This document shows, piece by piece, positions 33,374 through 41,699 of a stretch of 64,000 nucleotides of DNA (its first letter is position 1; each line of letters starts with the position of its first letter). The stretch spans positions 124,001-188,000 of the forward strand of contig BAHV02000001.1 of the NCBI GenBank assembly GCA_000508965.1, in the 5' to 3' direction. The notes under the pieces are model-generated. The model did no database searches, had not been told where the DNA came from, and saw only the letters and a list, made by a program, of their open reading frames with translations. Source of the DNA: Dielma sp000508965. Its GTDB lineage: Bacteria > Bacillota_I > Bacilli_A > Erysipelotrichales > Erysipelotrichaceae. The translations under genes and the position numbers were made by a program.

Positions 33374-34173
33374 TATAGATCATACTCTCCTTCCTCATCG
33401 GTTCCCGTTGTATTGCTTACAGCAGCTCCGGCAGGTCTGGTCATGATCAAATCATAAAGACCGGCAACAACAGCACCAATCAAGGCAACAGCAAGGGTTG
33501 GAAGTCCCATATAAGCAGATAATACGAAGCCTAAAATTAGGAACATCCACATATTTTTCTTCATCATCATCGTTAACAGCATTGCAAGACCAACAGCTGG
33601 AATTGCCTTAGAAGCAACGTTGAAGCCAGTTAGGATCTCAGCCGGAATTGCAGCCAGAATCGCATCGATAGTATTAGCACCTAAATAGCAAGCAATGAAT
33701 ACAGGTACGGCACGGCTTAAGAAGAAGAACAAGCCGCCTAAGTAATGAAGCGGCGTGATCTTATCAAAATCACCGCTCAGCGCTACATTATCTGCAGCAT
33801 GCACTAATGAAATATTCGTTGTCATAATCAGCATGTTGATCTGCTGAACAAGCATTGCTGTTGGTACTGCCACAGCTACTGCCGTAGCGATTGCTGTTTC
33901 AATATTAGCACCAGACATAATAGCAATTGAAGCACCTACTACTGTTCCAGAAATTACATCAGGAGGTACATAGGCTCCAATATTGTTTACACCAAGCCAC
34001 ATTAATTCAAGTGTTGCGCCAATAATAATTGCAGTTGTCATATCCCCTAAGATAATACCAACGCCAACTGACGCAAGAAGCGGTTTTCTAAAGCCTAAAT
34101 GCGGACCAAACTGATCCAATGCGCAAAGTCCTGCCCATAATGCCAGAAGCAGTGACTGAACCAAGATTCCCAT
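33373..34173 (-). CDS. PTS system mannose family EIIC (sulfated-sugar module)
   Basis: This 266-residue polytopic protein shows the EIIC-Man pattern ATLELMWLGVNNIGAYVPPDVISG near residue 55 and an acidic C-terminal tail (TGTDEEGEYDL). It lies 2 bases after EIIB and runs into EIID. It forms the channel with EIID. The substrate cannot be read from sequence; context favours a sulfated hexosamine or oligosaccharide. Confidence 0.92.
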   Translation of the reverse strand: MGILVQSLLLALWAGLCALDQFGPHLGFRKPLLASVGVGIILGDMTTAIIIGATLELMWLGVNNIGAYVPPDVISGTVVGASIAIMSGANIETAIATAVAVAVPTAMLVQQINMLIMTTNISLVHAADNVALSGDFDKITPLHYLGGLFFFLSRAVPVFIACYLGANTIDAILAAIPAEILTGFNVASKAIPAVGLAMLLTMMMKKNMWMFLILGFVLSAYMGLPTLAVALIGAVVAGLYDLIMTRPAGAAVSNTTGTDEEGEYDL

Positions 34174-34175
34174 GG

Positions 34176-34664
34176 TTAATCCTCCTTATAGTTTTTAAGT
34201 AAATCAACAAACATCATTTTTTCATCACGAGTTGTTGTCTGCATCGTTACCGATACGTGTTCATTATTGATCAAACCATCAAAAGCAGCCTTTTCTTCTG
34301 GCGTTACTGACACATTCTTATGCAGGCGCACACGCTGATCGTTAAAACGCATGCCGCTGACATTCATCTCGCTGAATTCAAATCCATTCTGTTTGCATTT
34401 TAATGCATCGATTGGAGATGTAAACAGAATCATTGTCACTTTTTTAATTGTCGTCTTTTTCAGAACGTCCAAGAATTGATCAACACCAAAGATGCTGACT
34501 TTAATTCCCGGTACCGCAAGTCCCGCAACTGATTTCTGAATCGGATCATTCGCAACCGCGTCATTAACAATAATTACTGACTCAATGCCATAATCCTTGA
34601 TCCATGTAGTCGCAACCTGACCGTGAATTAAACGGTCATCAATATTCACTAATCTTACTGCCAT
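34176..34664 (-). CDS. PTS system mannose family EIIB (sulfated-sugar module)
   Basis: The 162-residue protein has the phosphohistidine motif NIDDRLIHGQVATTW (His15) and follows EIIA by 36 bases. AAAGGGGTTATATTA precedes the ATG. It takes phosphate from EIIA and gives it to the sugar. Confidence 0.93.
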   Translation of the reverse strand: MAVRLVNIDDRLIHGQVATTWIKDYGIESVIIVNDAVANDPIQKSVAGLAVPGIKVSIFGVDQFLDVLKKTTIKKVTMILFTSPIDALKCKQNGFEFSEMNVSGMRFNDQRVRLHKNVSVTPEEKAAFDGLINNEHVSVTMQTTTRDEKMMFVDLLKNYKED

Positions 34665-34700
34665 TAATATAACCCCTTTCCAAACGCTTGTTTGTATGAC

Positions 34701-35132
34701 TTATAGATCGTCTATGTCGTCTTCATCGCTGTTCAGCGAAACATTAATTGGTGAAAGAGCAATGGCATGAGTAGCCTCAATCCGCTTCTTTGCCTCTTCA
34801 CCACTTAAATCTCTGCAAAGCAATAAGTCGATCAATACCGGTAAACTCAATCCCGTATAGCCAATGATCTTCTTACCCTTCAGGATACAGCGGGAGACAG
34901 CATTGAAGGGTGTACCGCCGTAAATATCACATAATACGATAATTTCCTTGCATGTTTCTGCCAGAGTGTCATAAGCAGCAGCTATTTCCTCTTCAAAAGC
35001 ATCCAGTGATTTATCAACCGTAAGTGCCAGAGCAGTTACTTCTTCCTGTGGACCGACAATCATTTCTGCACTGCCTAACGCAGCTTTGGCGAATTCACCA
35101 TGACTGACTAAAATGATTCCTAAATTACTCAT
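34701..35132 (-). CDS. PTS system mannose family EIIA (sulfated-sugar module)
   Basis: The protein begins MSNLGIILVSHGEFA with phosphohistidine His11. The ATG at 35132 has an excellent site, ATAGGAGGAACA. A longer frame to 35201 would cross the cre site and promoter and is rejected. The 143 residues end in an acidic tail (SDEDDIDDL). It is the first gene of the minus-strand operon EIIA-EIIB-EIIC-EIID-sulfatase-HAD, controlled by the promoter at 35184-35212 with cre just downstream. Confidence 0.92.
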   Translation of the reverse strand: MSNLGIILVSHGEFAKAALGSAEMIVGPQEEVTALALTVDKSLDAFEEEIAAAYDTLAETCKEIIVLCDIYGGTPFNAVSRCILKGKKIIGYTGLSLPVLIDLLLCRDLSGEEAKKRIEATHAIALSPINVSLNSDEDDIDDL

Positions 35133-35153
35133 TGTTCCTCCTATCGAACCAAT

Positions 35154-35168
35154 ATGTAAGCGCTTTAT
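35154..35168. promoter_or_regulatory. cre site in front of PTS-sulfatase operon
   Basis: ATGTAAGCGCTTTAT matches the CcpA cre consensus WTGNAANCGNWNNCW at all fixed positions but one. It lies 15 bases downstream of the -10 element, where bound CcpA would block elongation or start. Confidence 0.8.
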
Positions 35169-35183
35169 ATTGTGTACATGGTT

Positions 35184-35212
35184 ATTATATCGGCACTGCA
35201 AGCCTTGTTCAA
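35184..35212 (-). promoter_or_regulatory. Promoter of PTS-sulfatase operon
   Basis: On the minus strand, TTGAAC (35207-35212), 17 bases, TATAAT (35184-35189). Leader to the EIIA ATG is about 45 bases and contains the cre site. Confidence 0.8.
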
Positions 35213-35456
35213 TGTATTTTTTTCTACTAAAAGTTGTTTATTTCACATAAAGTTTAAATATTTCATAATTTCCCAATTATAGAACATTTTGTTAATAAAT
35301 TACATATTCAAATCTTAATAAAAATAGATTGATACTCAATAATTTACATATTTTGCTAAATTTTTAAATAAATAGAAGATATTTCCTATTTTAAACGAAA
35401 AAAGCAGTTAAAATAATCCATGATATTTTTATTTTCTCACATTTATAACTATTTAA

Positions 35457-35478
35457 TTGTAAGCGCTTTTAATATAAT
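35457..35478 (+). promoter_or_regulatory. cre site and -10 element of the second sulfatase gene
   Basis: TTGTAAGCGCTTTTA at 35457-35471 matches cre except at one fixed position and lies immediately before the -10 TATAAT (35473-35478). CcpA would cover the core promoter. The remaining bases from 35213 to 35456 are very A/T-rich without a recognisable gene. Confidence 0.75.
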
Positions 35479-35499
35479 AAAAGACAAAGGAGACTGGAT

Positions 35500-36954
35500 A
35501 TGAAAAAACCTAATATAATTTTATTAATGTGCGATCAGCTCCGTGGTGATTGTTTATCCTTTGCCGATCATCCGGATGTAAAAACACCCTATCTTGATAC
35601 GCTGGCTGCTGACGGCGCTTTCTTTGAAAATGGTTATAGTGCCTGTCCAAGCTGCATACCGGCACGCGCCGCGCTGCTTACCGGACGTTCTCAAACTAAA
35701 CATGGCCGAGTAGGCTATCAGGATGGTGTCAATTGGAACTATGAGCATTATCTCGCTGAAGAATTAAGCAAAAATGGATATTATACACAATGTGTCGGCA
35801 AGATGCATGTCCATCCGCCTCGCCTGCTCTGCGGTTTTCAGGGTATGCGGCTGCATGATGGCTATATTGGTCACTACCGTAAGGCGGATACGCCTTATTG
35901 GATGCATCAGAATGTCAGCGATGATTATATGCGCTTTTTAAAAGATCATTTAGGTCATGATGCAGATGTAAATGCCGGCGGTGTAGAAAATAATTCATGG
36001 GTTACCCATCCATGGATCTATGAGGAACGTTATCACCCGACTAACTGGGTTGTTGATGAAAGCATCCGCTTTTTAGAAACGCGGGATCGGACGAAGCCTT
36101 TCTTCTTAACTGCTTCCTTTGTTCGCCCTCACCCGCCCTTTGACGCACCGCAGTCCTATTATGACTTATATAAGGATAAACAGCTCCATGAACCGGCTCA
36201 TGGCGATTGGGTCGATCCAAGCCTGACCGAACAATACGGCAGAGTATTGGATTCTGTGCATGGCTGCCGTGATGATGAAATGCGGCATCAGGCAATGGCT
36301 GGTTATTACGCATGTATCACTCATATTGATCATCAGATCGGCCGTTTGATTACCGCCTTGGAAAACGATGAAACTTATCATGATACAATCATTGTATTCA
36401 CTGCCGATCATGGCGAGATGCTGTTTGATAACAACTGCTTCCGCAAAGTACTTCCTTATGAGGGAAGCACTCACATACCAATGATCGTACATGTCGGTAA
36501 AAACATTAGGCAAATCACACCATTCAGAAGTGACAGTGTGGTTGAATTAAGAGATATTATGCCTACGCTGCTTGATTTTGCCGGCATCGCTATTCCTGAA
36601 ACCGTAGACGGTATATCAATGGCACCGGAAATTATCGGTGAACAGGGACAGCACCGTGAATATCTGCACGGTGAACACAGCGGCGGTGTGCAGTCAAATC
36701 ATTATATCGTTACCAGTCATGATAAATACATCTGGTTCTCCCAAACCGGCAGAGAGCAGTATTTCAGCCTTGACCAAGATCCTCGTGAGGAACACGATTT
36801 AATTCATGAGCAAGCATATCAAGAACGAATTCATACATTGCGTAACCATTTGATTAATGAATTGAAAGAGCGTGAAGAAGGTTATACTGACGGCAAACAG
36901 CTGCTTAAAGGAACTCCTAAAGCAACCCTTGACTGGCTGAAAAACACAATTTAA
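35500..36954 (+). CDS. Second cytoplasmic sulfatase, Cys-type
   Basis: The 484-residue sulfatase starts KPNIILLMCDQLRGDCLS with metal ligands Asp12 and Gln13, then ACPSCIPARAALLTGRS, the formylglycine motif with Cys52. Later motifs are PFFLTASFVRPHPPFD and IVFTADHGEMLFDN near 305. It lacks a signal peptide. It is divergent from the PTS operon with the first sulfatase and shares cre control. The two proteins are not close copies (different loop lengths and motifs), so they may remove sulfate from different positions or sugars. Confidence 0.92.
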   Translation: MKKPNIILLMCDQLRGDCLSFADHPDVKTPYLDTLAADGAFFENGYSACPSCIPARAALLTGRSQTKHGRVGYQDGVNWNYEHYLAEELSKNGYYTQCVGKMHVHPPRLLCGFQGMRLHDGYIGHYRKADTPYWMHQNVSDDYMRFLKDHLGHDADVNAGGVENNSWVTHPWIYEERYHPTNWVVDESIRFLETRDRTKPFFLTASFVRPHPPFDAPQSYYDLYKDKQLHEPAHGDWVDPSLTEQYGRVLDSVHGCRDDEMRHQAMAGYYACITHIDHQIGRLITALENDETYHDTIIVFTADHGEMLFDNNCFRKVLPYEGSTHIPMIVHVGKNIRQITPFRSDSVVELRDIMPTLLDFAGIAIPETVDGISMAPEIIGEQGQHREYLHGEHSGGVQSNHYIVTSHDKYIWFSQTGREQYFSLDQDPREEHDLIHEQAYQERIHTLRNHLINELKEREEGYTDGKQLLKGTPKATLDWLKNTI

Positions 36955-36957
36955 AAC

Positions 36958-36982
36958 AAAAGAGATCCAAGCGGATCTCTTT
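36958..36982. terminator. Bidirectional terminator between sulfatase and P-loop kinase genes
   Basis: AAAGAGATCC-AAGC-GGATCTCTTT is a perfect 10-bp hairpin at 36959-36982 between convergent genes. Confidence 0.92.
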
Positions 36983-36983
36983 A

Positions 36984-37484
36984 TTATAAGGAAGCAATTT
37001 GCTTAGCCGCCATTGATGCTGAAATATCACTGACATCAAACTTAATCGAATTCAGTGTTTTGTAACCATCAAGCCGCTGTAAACTGCGCTGCATGATTTC
37101 TGGTTCGCGAATTCTTTGATCAATATCCTTTTGAAGACGTTCCCGCAGACTTTCTTTGCGGCATATCAAAGAAATCACTTTTATCTCACAATTTGCGGTT
37201 TCTATTGCGGATATTAAATCATCAATGATTGACTGTTCATGCAAAACCCAACAAAAGATTATATTCTCATACACACTGCATTGAATAAAACTATTTAATA
37301 AGAATTTAATATTAGCCAGCACCATTTGTTTCGTTTCTTCATTAACTTCAAAAGGATGCATATCCCAACACCAGTCACCGTCAAGAAATACACAATGATT
37401 TAATTGCTTCTTCAGCAGCTGACAAACAGTGGTCTTTCCAACTCCCATCGTACCGCCGATCATATAAAGCTTTTTCATCATCAT
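36984..37484 (-). CDS. P-loop kinase-like protein
   Basis: The 166-residue protein has Walker A GGTMGVGKTTVCQLL near residue 10, then FLDGDWCWDMHPF, an acidic substrate-site motif, and basic ICRKESLRERLQKDID resembling the lid of small-molecule kinases. The fold is like shikimate or nucleoside/gluconate kinases. Its start overlaps the stop of the YesN-like gene (ATGA). The substrate is unknown; being in the sulfated-sugar module, a sugar or a nucleotide such as a sulfate donor are both possible, but neither is shown. Confidence 0.78.
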   Translation of the reverse strand: MMMKKLYMIGGTMGVGKTTVCQLLKKQLNHCVFLDGDWCWDMHPFEVNEETKQMVLANIKFLLNSFIQCSVYENIIFCWVLHEQSIIDDLISAIETANCEIKVISLICRKESLRERLQKDIDQRIREPEIMQRSLQRLDGYKTLNSIKFDVSDISASMAAKQIASL

Positions 37485-39046
37485 TCAACTGCCTTGCTGC
37501 GGTATTTACTTGGTGAAATGCCGATAATCTTCTTAAATACCTTATTAAAATACAGCTGATCCTCAAAACCCACTGCCTCAGCAACATCCTTAATTTTCAT
37601 ATTCGAATGCTCCATTAATTCTATGGCTCGCTGAATCTTCTGTTCATTAATATATTGAATCAGATTCTTGCCGGTTTCTGCTTTAAATATACGGCTCACA
37701 TGAATTTCACTGATGCCTAGATGCTTTGCAATCATTTCCAAAGTAATCTTCTCATTGATATGCTGTTCCACAAATAAAATGATCTTATTCACATTTTTCT
37801 TATATTTACGGCTGGTTTTATCAAATATCCAATTCGCAATCGTATTAAAAATCGTATCTAATTCATTACTGAGCTGTTTCAGTGTTTCACATTTACTGAT
37901 AACTAAACGCATTGAATCAAAATCACAGGTACCGCTCTTATAATGCTGTGCTTCCTTTTCTTCAATCAGCGTCAGAATCATCATAAACAGTGAAATGATT
38001 TGTTCCGGATCTGTATGCTGTATCTCAAAATTATGCAGCAGCTGATCCTTGCAAGTCAGAATTTCATGAATATCCCTTACGCTGACCTTGGTTAAAAAAT
38101 CAATTTGATTTTGAATCAGCTCCCGATTAACATCATTAAAATCAGGCACATGTTCCATAACACACACCGTACTGTCACCATGATAGAATTTCCAATTATG
38201 GTAATGCAATGTCTTAATGTACTGTGAATAGAAGGAAGAGACACCGATCACCGCATCTGAAATTGTTATACAAAACGTAAACCCGGTACCGCTCTCTAAA
38301 TTCATCAGCAAGCTTTTCGCAATTTCAATATATGTTTCAAGCTGATACGGCGGAACAAGAACGATGCCGGAGTGCTTCTTTGAGAACAAAATCTTCGCAT
38401 TCGGTATATTCTTAAAAGCCTTTTCTAATTCATAACTGATATCATTATGCAATACATCCTTATCCTGACCAAAAATCTTCGTATGAAACAGATTGTACAC
38501 ATGATCAAGTCTGAACAAAAACATCCGATATGTACTGTTTAAGATTGGCAGCTTATCAATATCAATAGCCTTTAACACACGCTTCTCATCAATTTTCTGC
38601 TTATCACGAATCAACCCCATCAGCTTCTGCAAATCCGATTCAATAGAGATATCAGAATAAGCAATTAAATAATCAGCTTCATTTAATTCATTCAATAAAT
38701 CAATAAAATTCGCAAAACGCAGCTTACTTTTCACAAAATAATCATAGGCTCCCAGCTTCATTGCCATACGCACAGTTTCATAATCAGATTTTTCAGAGAT
38801 CACGACAAAACGGCTGCTTGGATACATTTTCTTAATTCGGCTTAAAAAGGAAAGCCCATTGCCTTCTCTTAAATCAATATCGGTTATCACTAAATCATAC
38901 AAATATTCTCCATAAGATGAGATTGCATTTTTTTCATTATCAACAGTTGCCAGAATTTCATAGCCATATTCATCCCAATTGATCATATTCTTATACAGAT
39001 TCAGAATATCCTTATCTTTATCTACAATAAGTACGGTTTTTTTCAT
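37481..39046 (-). CDS. YesN-type response regulator with AraC output, atypical receiver
   Basis: The 521-residue protein has a receiver domain (1-120), a central linker domain (about 150-400) and a C-terminal AraC HTH (about 420-520, ISEIHVSRIFKAETGKNLIQYI). The phosphoacceptor Asp56 is in DLVITDIDLREG and the conserved Lys in YDYFVKSK. The acidic pair that binds magnesium is altered: VDKDKD has Lys10 where a second Asp or Glu is expected. No histidine kinase gene is adjacent. It may respond weakly to phosphorylation or act without it. It likely controls the sulfatase module. Confidence 0.88.
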   Translation of the reverse strand: MKKTVLIVDKDKDILNLYKNMINWDEYGYEILATVDNEKNAISSYGEYLYDLVITDIDLREGNGLSFLSRIKKMYPSSRFVVISEKSDYETVRMAMKLGAYDYFVKSKLRFANFIDLLNELNEADYLIAYSDISIESDLQKLMGLIRDKQKIDEKRVLKAIDIDKLPILNSTYRMFLFRLDHVYNLFHTKIFGQDKDVLHNDISYELEKAFKNIPNAKILFSKKHSGIVLVPPYQLETYIEIAKSLLMNLESGTGFTFCITISDAVIGVSSFYSQYIKTLHYHNWKFYHGDSTVCVMEHVPDFNDVNRELIQNQIDFLTKVSVRDIHEILTCKDQLLHNFEIQHTDPEQIISLFMMILTLIEEKEAQHYKSGTCDFDSMRLVISKCETLKQLSNELDTIFNTIANWIFDKTSRKYKKNVNKIILFVEQHINEKITLEMIAKHLGISEIHVSRIFKAETGKNLIQYINEQKIQRAIELMEHSNMKIKDVAEAVGFEDQLYFNKVFKKIIGISPSKYRSKAVE

Positions 39047-39069
39047 GCTGACACTTCCTCATTTTATTC

Positions 39070-39118
39070 ATTATAACATATTTTCTTAATTGAAACGCTC
39101 TCATAAGTTAGCTATAAT
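39070..39118. promoter_or_regulatory. Divergent promoters of yesN-like gene and anSME with cre
   Basis: Plus strand: TTGAAA (39090-39095), 17 bases, TATAAT (39113-39118) for the maturase gene. The cre-like ATTGAAACGCTCTCA (39089-39103; one fixed position off) covers its -35. Minus strand: TGTTATAAT, an extended -10 (TATAAT at 39070-39075), for the YesN-like gene. Together with 35154 and 35457 this is the third cre site of the module. Confidence 0.75.
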
Positions 39119-39144
39119 GATATTATGATGTTAGGAGATATACT

Positions 39145-40239
39145 ATGCAAAGTGCTTCTTTTTTAATTAAACCCGCATCTTCAAGCTGTAACCTGCGATG
39201 CAGTTATTGCTTTTATTTTGATGTAAGTAATAACCGTGAACAGGATAATTACGGTATCATGGATGAAACAACGATGAATGCGATGATTGAGCGGATTTTT
39301 GCGGATATGGATGAAAATGGCAAAGTCACCTTTGGATTTCAGGGCGGCGAACCGACGGTTGCCGGTCTTGATTACTTTAAACGATTTATCGCTAAGGTAA
39401 ATGAAGTAAAGGGAAGCTGTACCGTCAGCTATGCCTTACAGACTAATGGAACACTGCTGGATGATGAATGGTGTGAATTTTTTTATGAGAATAAATTTTT
39501 ATTAGGTGTATCCTTAGATGGTTATGAAACGAATATGAATAAATTCCGCTATGATGCTCAGAAGAAAGGTGTCTATTATCGCGTATTAAATGGTATTAAG
39601 CTGCTGCGCAGGCATCAGGTTGATTTTAATATCTTATGTGTAATTACTAAATCACTTGCCGAACATCCAAAAGCTCTTTTTAATTATTTTAAAGAGAATA
39701 AGTTTGATTATGTTCAGTTGATTCCCTGTCTGCCTTCATTGAATAATGATGAAGAAATGAACCGTGAAGCATTGACCCCTGAATTATATGCCTCTTTCTT
39801 TGGCCAGTTTTATGACTGCTGGCTGAATCATTTAAGAGACGGCCATTATTTAAGTGTAAATCTGTTTGATAATCTGATCGGTATGATTAATGGCCATGCC
39901 CCCTATCAGTGCGGTTTGCTGGGTAACTGTTCACCGCAAAGTGTGGTGGAAGCCGACGGCAGTGTGTATCCTTGCGATTTCTTTGTTACGGAAGATAGGA
40001 AATTAGGTAATTTTAAAGAGATGGGCTTGGTTGAGTTAATCAAGAGTGAGCCTTCACAAGCATTCCTGAAAGTACGCGCTGAAGAAAAAGCTGTCTGTCA
40101 GTCCTGTCAGTTCAGAAATATATGTCATGGCGGCTGTAAGCGTCAAAATGTTTGTTTCTTAAGTGATAACTACTGCGGTTATCAGCATTTCCTCGGTTAT
40201 GCGATGCAGACATTGCCGCAGATAGCTAAAATGTTTTAA
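39145..40239 (+). CDS. Anaerobic sulfatase-maturating enzyme (radical SAM)
   Basis: The 364-residue enzyme oxidises the sulfatase Cys to formylglycine without oxygen. The radical SAM cluster is Cys15, Cys19 and Cys22 in ASSSCNLRCSYCFYFD. The SPASM domain at the end supplies cysteines for two more clusters (CGLLGNC, YPCDFF, CQSCQFRNICHGGCK, YCGYQHF). The context with two Cys-type sulfatases fits well. Its start at 39145 follows TTAGGAGATATACT. It has its own promoter with a cre site. Confidence 0.93.
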   Translation: MQSASFLIKPASSSCNLRCSYCFYFDVSNNREQDNYGIMDETTMNAMIERIFADMDENGKVTFGFQGGEPTVAGLDYFKRFIAKVNEVKGSCTVSYALQTNGTLLDDEWCEFFYENKFLLGVSLDGYETNMNKFRYDAQKKGVYYRVLNGIKLLRRHQVDFNILCVITKSLAEHPKALFNYFKENKFDYVQLIPCLPSLNNDEEMNREALTPELYASFFGQFYDCWLNHLRDGHYLSVNLFDNLIGMINGHAPYQCGLLGNCSPQSVVEADGSVYPCDFFVTEDRKLGNFKEMGLVELIKSEPSQAFLKVRAEEKAVCQSCQFRNICHGGCKRQNVCFLSDNYCGYQHFLGYAMQTLPQIAKMF

Positions 40240-40246
40240 CAATTTT

Positions 40247-40266
40247 AAAGGGACGTACGTCCCTTT
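40247..40266. terminator. Perfect palindromic terminator
   Basis: AAAGGGACGTACGTCCCTTT is a perfect 20-base palindrome between the convergent maturase and IMPACT genes. Confidence 0.85.
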
Positions 40267-40882
40267 ATTTCATTATCGCCTGTTCGACAATTTCTTCACC
40301 GAGGAAGATAATTTCTGCATTGCCGCTGGCAATTTCCTGTATCGCGTCATTCAAATCATTACTTCGTGAACGATAGATATAGGTAACCTTTTCATCGTAT
40401 TCCTTATTTAATATCTCTGTTTCATGATGAGCAAGAAAATAATCCAGCTTGCCGATCAAATCATAGCTGAAAGCTAATGAATATTTATAAGTTAAAATTT
40501 TATCGGTTAACGGTGCCAGCTTAATGGCTTCTGACACGCTTTTAGAATAGGCGCGAATTAAACCGCCAGCTCCCAGCTTGATGCCGCCGAAATAACGCAC
40601 GACAACAGCTACCACATCATTCATCTTATTCATCCGCAGGCTTTCCAGCATTGGCACACCGGCTGTACCGCTTGGTTCACCATCATCATTGCTGCGCTGT
40701 AATTCACTATGCTCCCCGATTAAAAAAGCGGAACAGTGATGAGTTGCATTGGGATGGAGTTTCTTTATTTTCAGAATATACGCTTTTGCTTCTTCTTCAT
40801 TAAAAGCCCGATTCAAATAACAGATAAATCGGCTTTTTTCAATTTCAAATTCATTAATAAATTCTTCTTTTAAACGAGGCAT
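40265..40882 (-). CDS. IMPACT/YigZ family protein
   Basis: The protein has the UPF0029/IMPACT pattern: EIEKSRFICYLNRAFNEEEA, then HHCSAFLIG, DDGEPSGTAGVPML near 75 and VVVRYFGGIKLGAGGLIRAYS near 95. The start at 40882 (MPRLKEEF) is chosen because a promoter (TTGCAA, 17 bases, TATAAT) lies just upstream, inside the frame that would extend to 40927. The product has 205 residues. The molecular role is uncertain: such proteins are linked to ribosome or translation control. Confidence 0.88.
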   Translation of the reverse strand: MPRLKEEFINEFEIEKSRFICYLNRAFNEEEAKAYILKIKKLHPNATHHCSAFLIGEHSELQRSNDDGEPSGTAGVPMLESLRMNKMNDVVAVVVRYFGGIKLGAGGLIRAYSKSVSEAIKLAPLTDKILTYKYSLAFSYDLIGKLDYFLAHHETEILNKEYDEKVTYIYRSRSNDLNDAIQEIASGNAEIIFLGEEIVEQAIMK

Positions 40883-40898
40883 ATCGATCACCGCTTCA

Positions 40899-40927
40899 AT
40901 TATAGGGGAAATCGGCAGAAGTTGCAA
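40899..40927 (-). promoter_or_regulatory. Promoter of the IMPACT gene
   Basis: On the minus strand TTGCAA (40922-40927), 17 bases, TATAAT (40899-40904). The expected transcript starts about 10 bases before the ATG at 40882. Confidence 0.75.
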
Positions 40928-40959
40928 ATTGAGTATAATTAAAACAGGGATGCGATGGT

Positions 40960-41487
40960 ATGAAGCGGTAGAAAATAAGTGAATTCGCCCGTGAGAGGGG
41001 TGTCAGTCAGGATATGATCAAACATTATGGAAAATATGGCATCATTAAGTCTGAGGCTGATGAACAGACTGATTATCGCTATTTTAATATCAATCAAGGT
41101 GAAAAATTATTGAAAGCAAGAAATATAGAAATCTTGGCTTTACGATTAAAGAATCAACTGATTTAATTTTTAATAAGGCTTTTGCAGGCATTCTCAGGCA
41201 CTGAAGGTAAAACGGAATGAGATGGAAATCGAAATAGAGCGGATGCAGGCATATTTAAGCCAGATCAATCAGCTTCTGAAAAGAGGTGAACGTTTTAATC
41301 AACTATCTGAAAGCTGGTAATTGTTCATTTAGACGGCTTTTACCTTCTGAAACAGACCGATAATTATAAATTCAGTCAGGATGAAGCCGTTAAAGGCAAT
41401 CAGCGTTATATTGAAGGCGGCCATCAGATTGATACAGATCAGCACGGTGCTGACAGCATTATGCCAAAAGATTGTACGGTGAAATGA
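40960..41487 (+). pseudogene. Decayed MerR-family regulator
   Basis: No intact gene exists here, but pieces of one MerR protein can be read. From the ATG at 40960, codon 4 is TAG; the same frame goes on as KISEFARERGVSQDMIKHY then DYRYFNINQGEKLL and LRLK, the MerR winged helix, to a stop at 41164. A shifted frame then reads EIERMQAYLSQINQLLKRGERF, a coiled-coil dimer helix. A third part, FYLLKQTDNYKFSQDEA, ends at 41487 and looks like the effector domain. An early stop and frameshifts show it is dead or badly damaged. Confidence 0.8.
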
Positions 41488-41527
41488 CTGCCGCTAAATC
41501 TAATTAAATTTATATTACCTGCAACTT

Positions 41528-41574
41528 GGTCCTTTCAATGAGTGTGTAAAATACTATTGAATAGGACCTTTTAC
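41528..41574 (+). terminator. Terminator after the decayed merR gene
   Basis: GGTCCTTTCAAT at 41528-41539 pairs with ATTGAATAGGACC at 41556-41568 (one bulged T), followed by TTTT. Confidence 0.75.
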
Positions 41575-41626
41575 ATATCTTATAAATGAATCATCGGTCT
41601 TATTTGTCATTTACTCTTGAATTGAT

Positions 41627-41655
41627 TTGTGAGAACATCAAAAATAGGGTATAAT
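41627..41655 (+). promoter_or_regulatory. Promoter of the degV pair
   Basis: TTGTGA (41627-41632), 17 bases, TATAAT (41650-41655). The leader includes a small hairpin CTGTC-CTCT-GACAG just before the ribosome site. Confidence 0.8.
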
Positions 41656-41699
41656 ATTCTGCATAGGTAACTGTCCTCTGACAGGAAAGGATGGATGAA

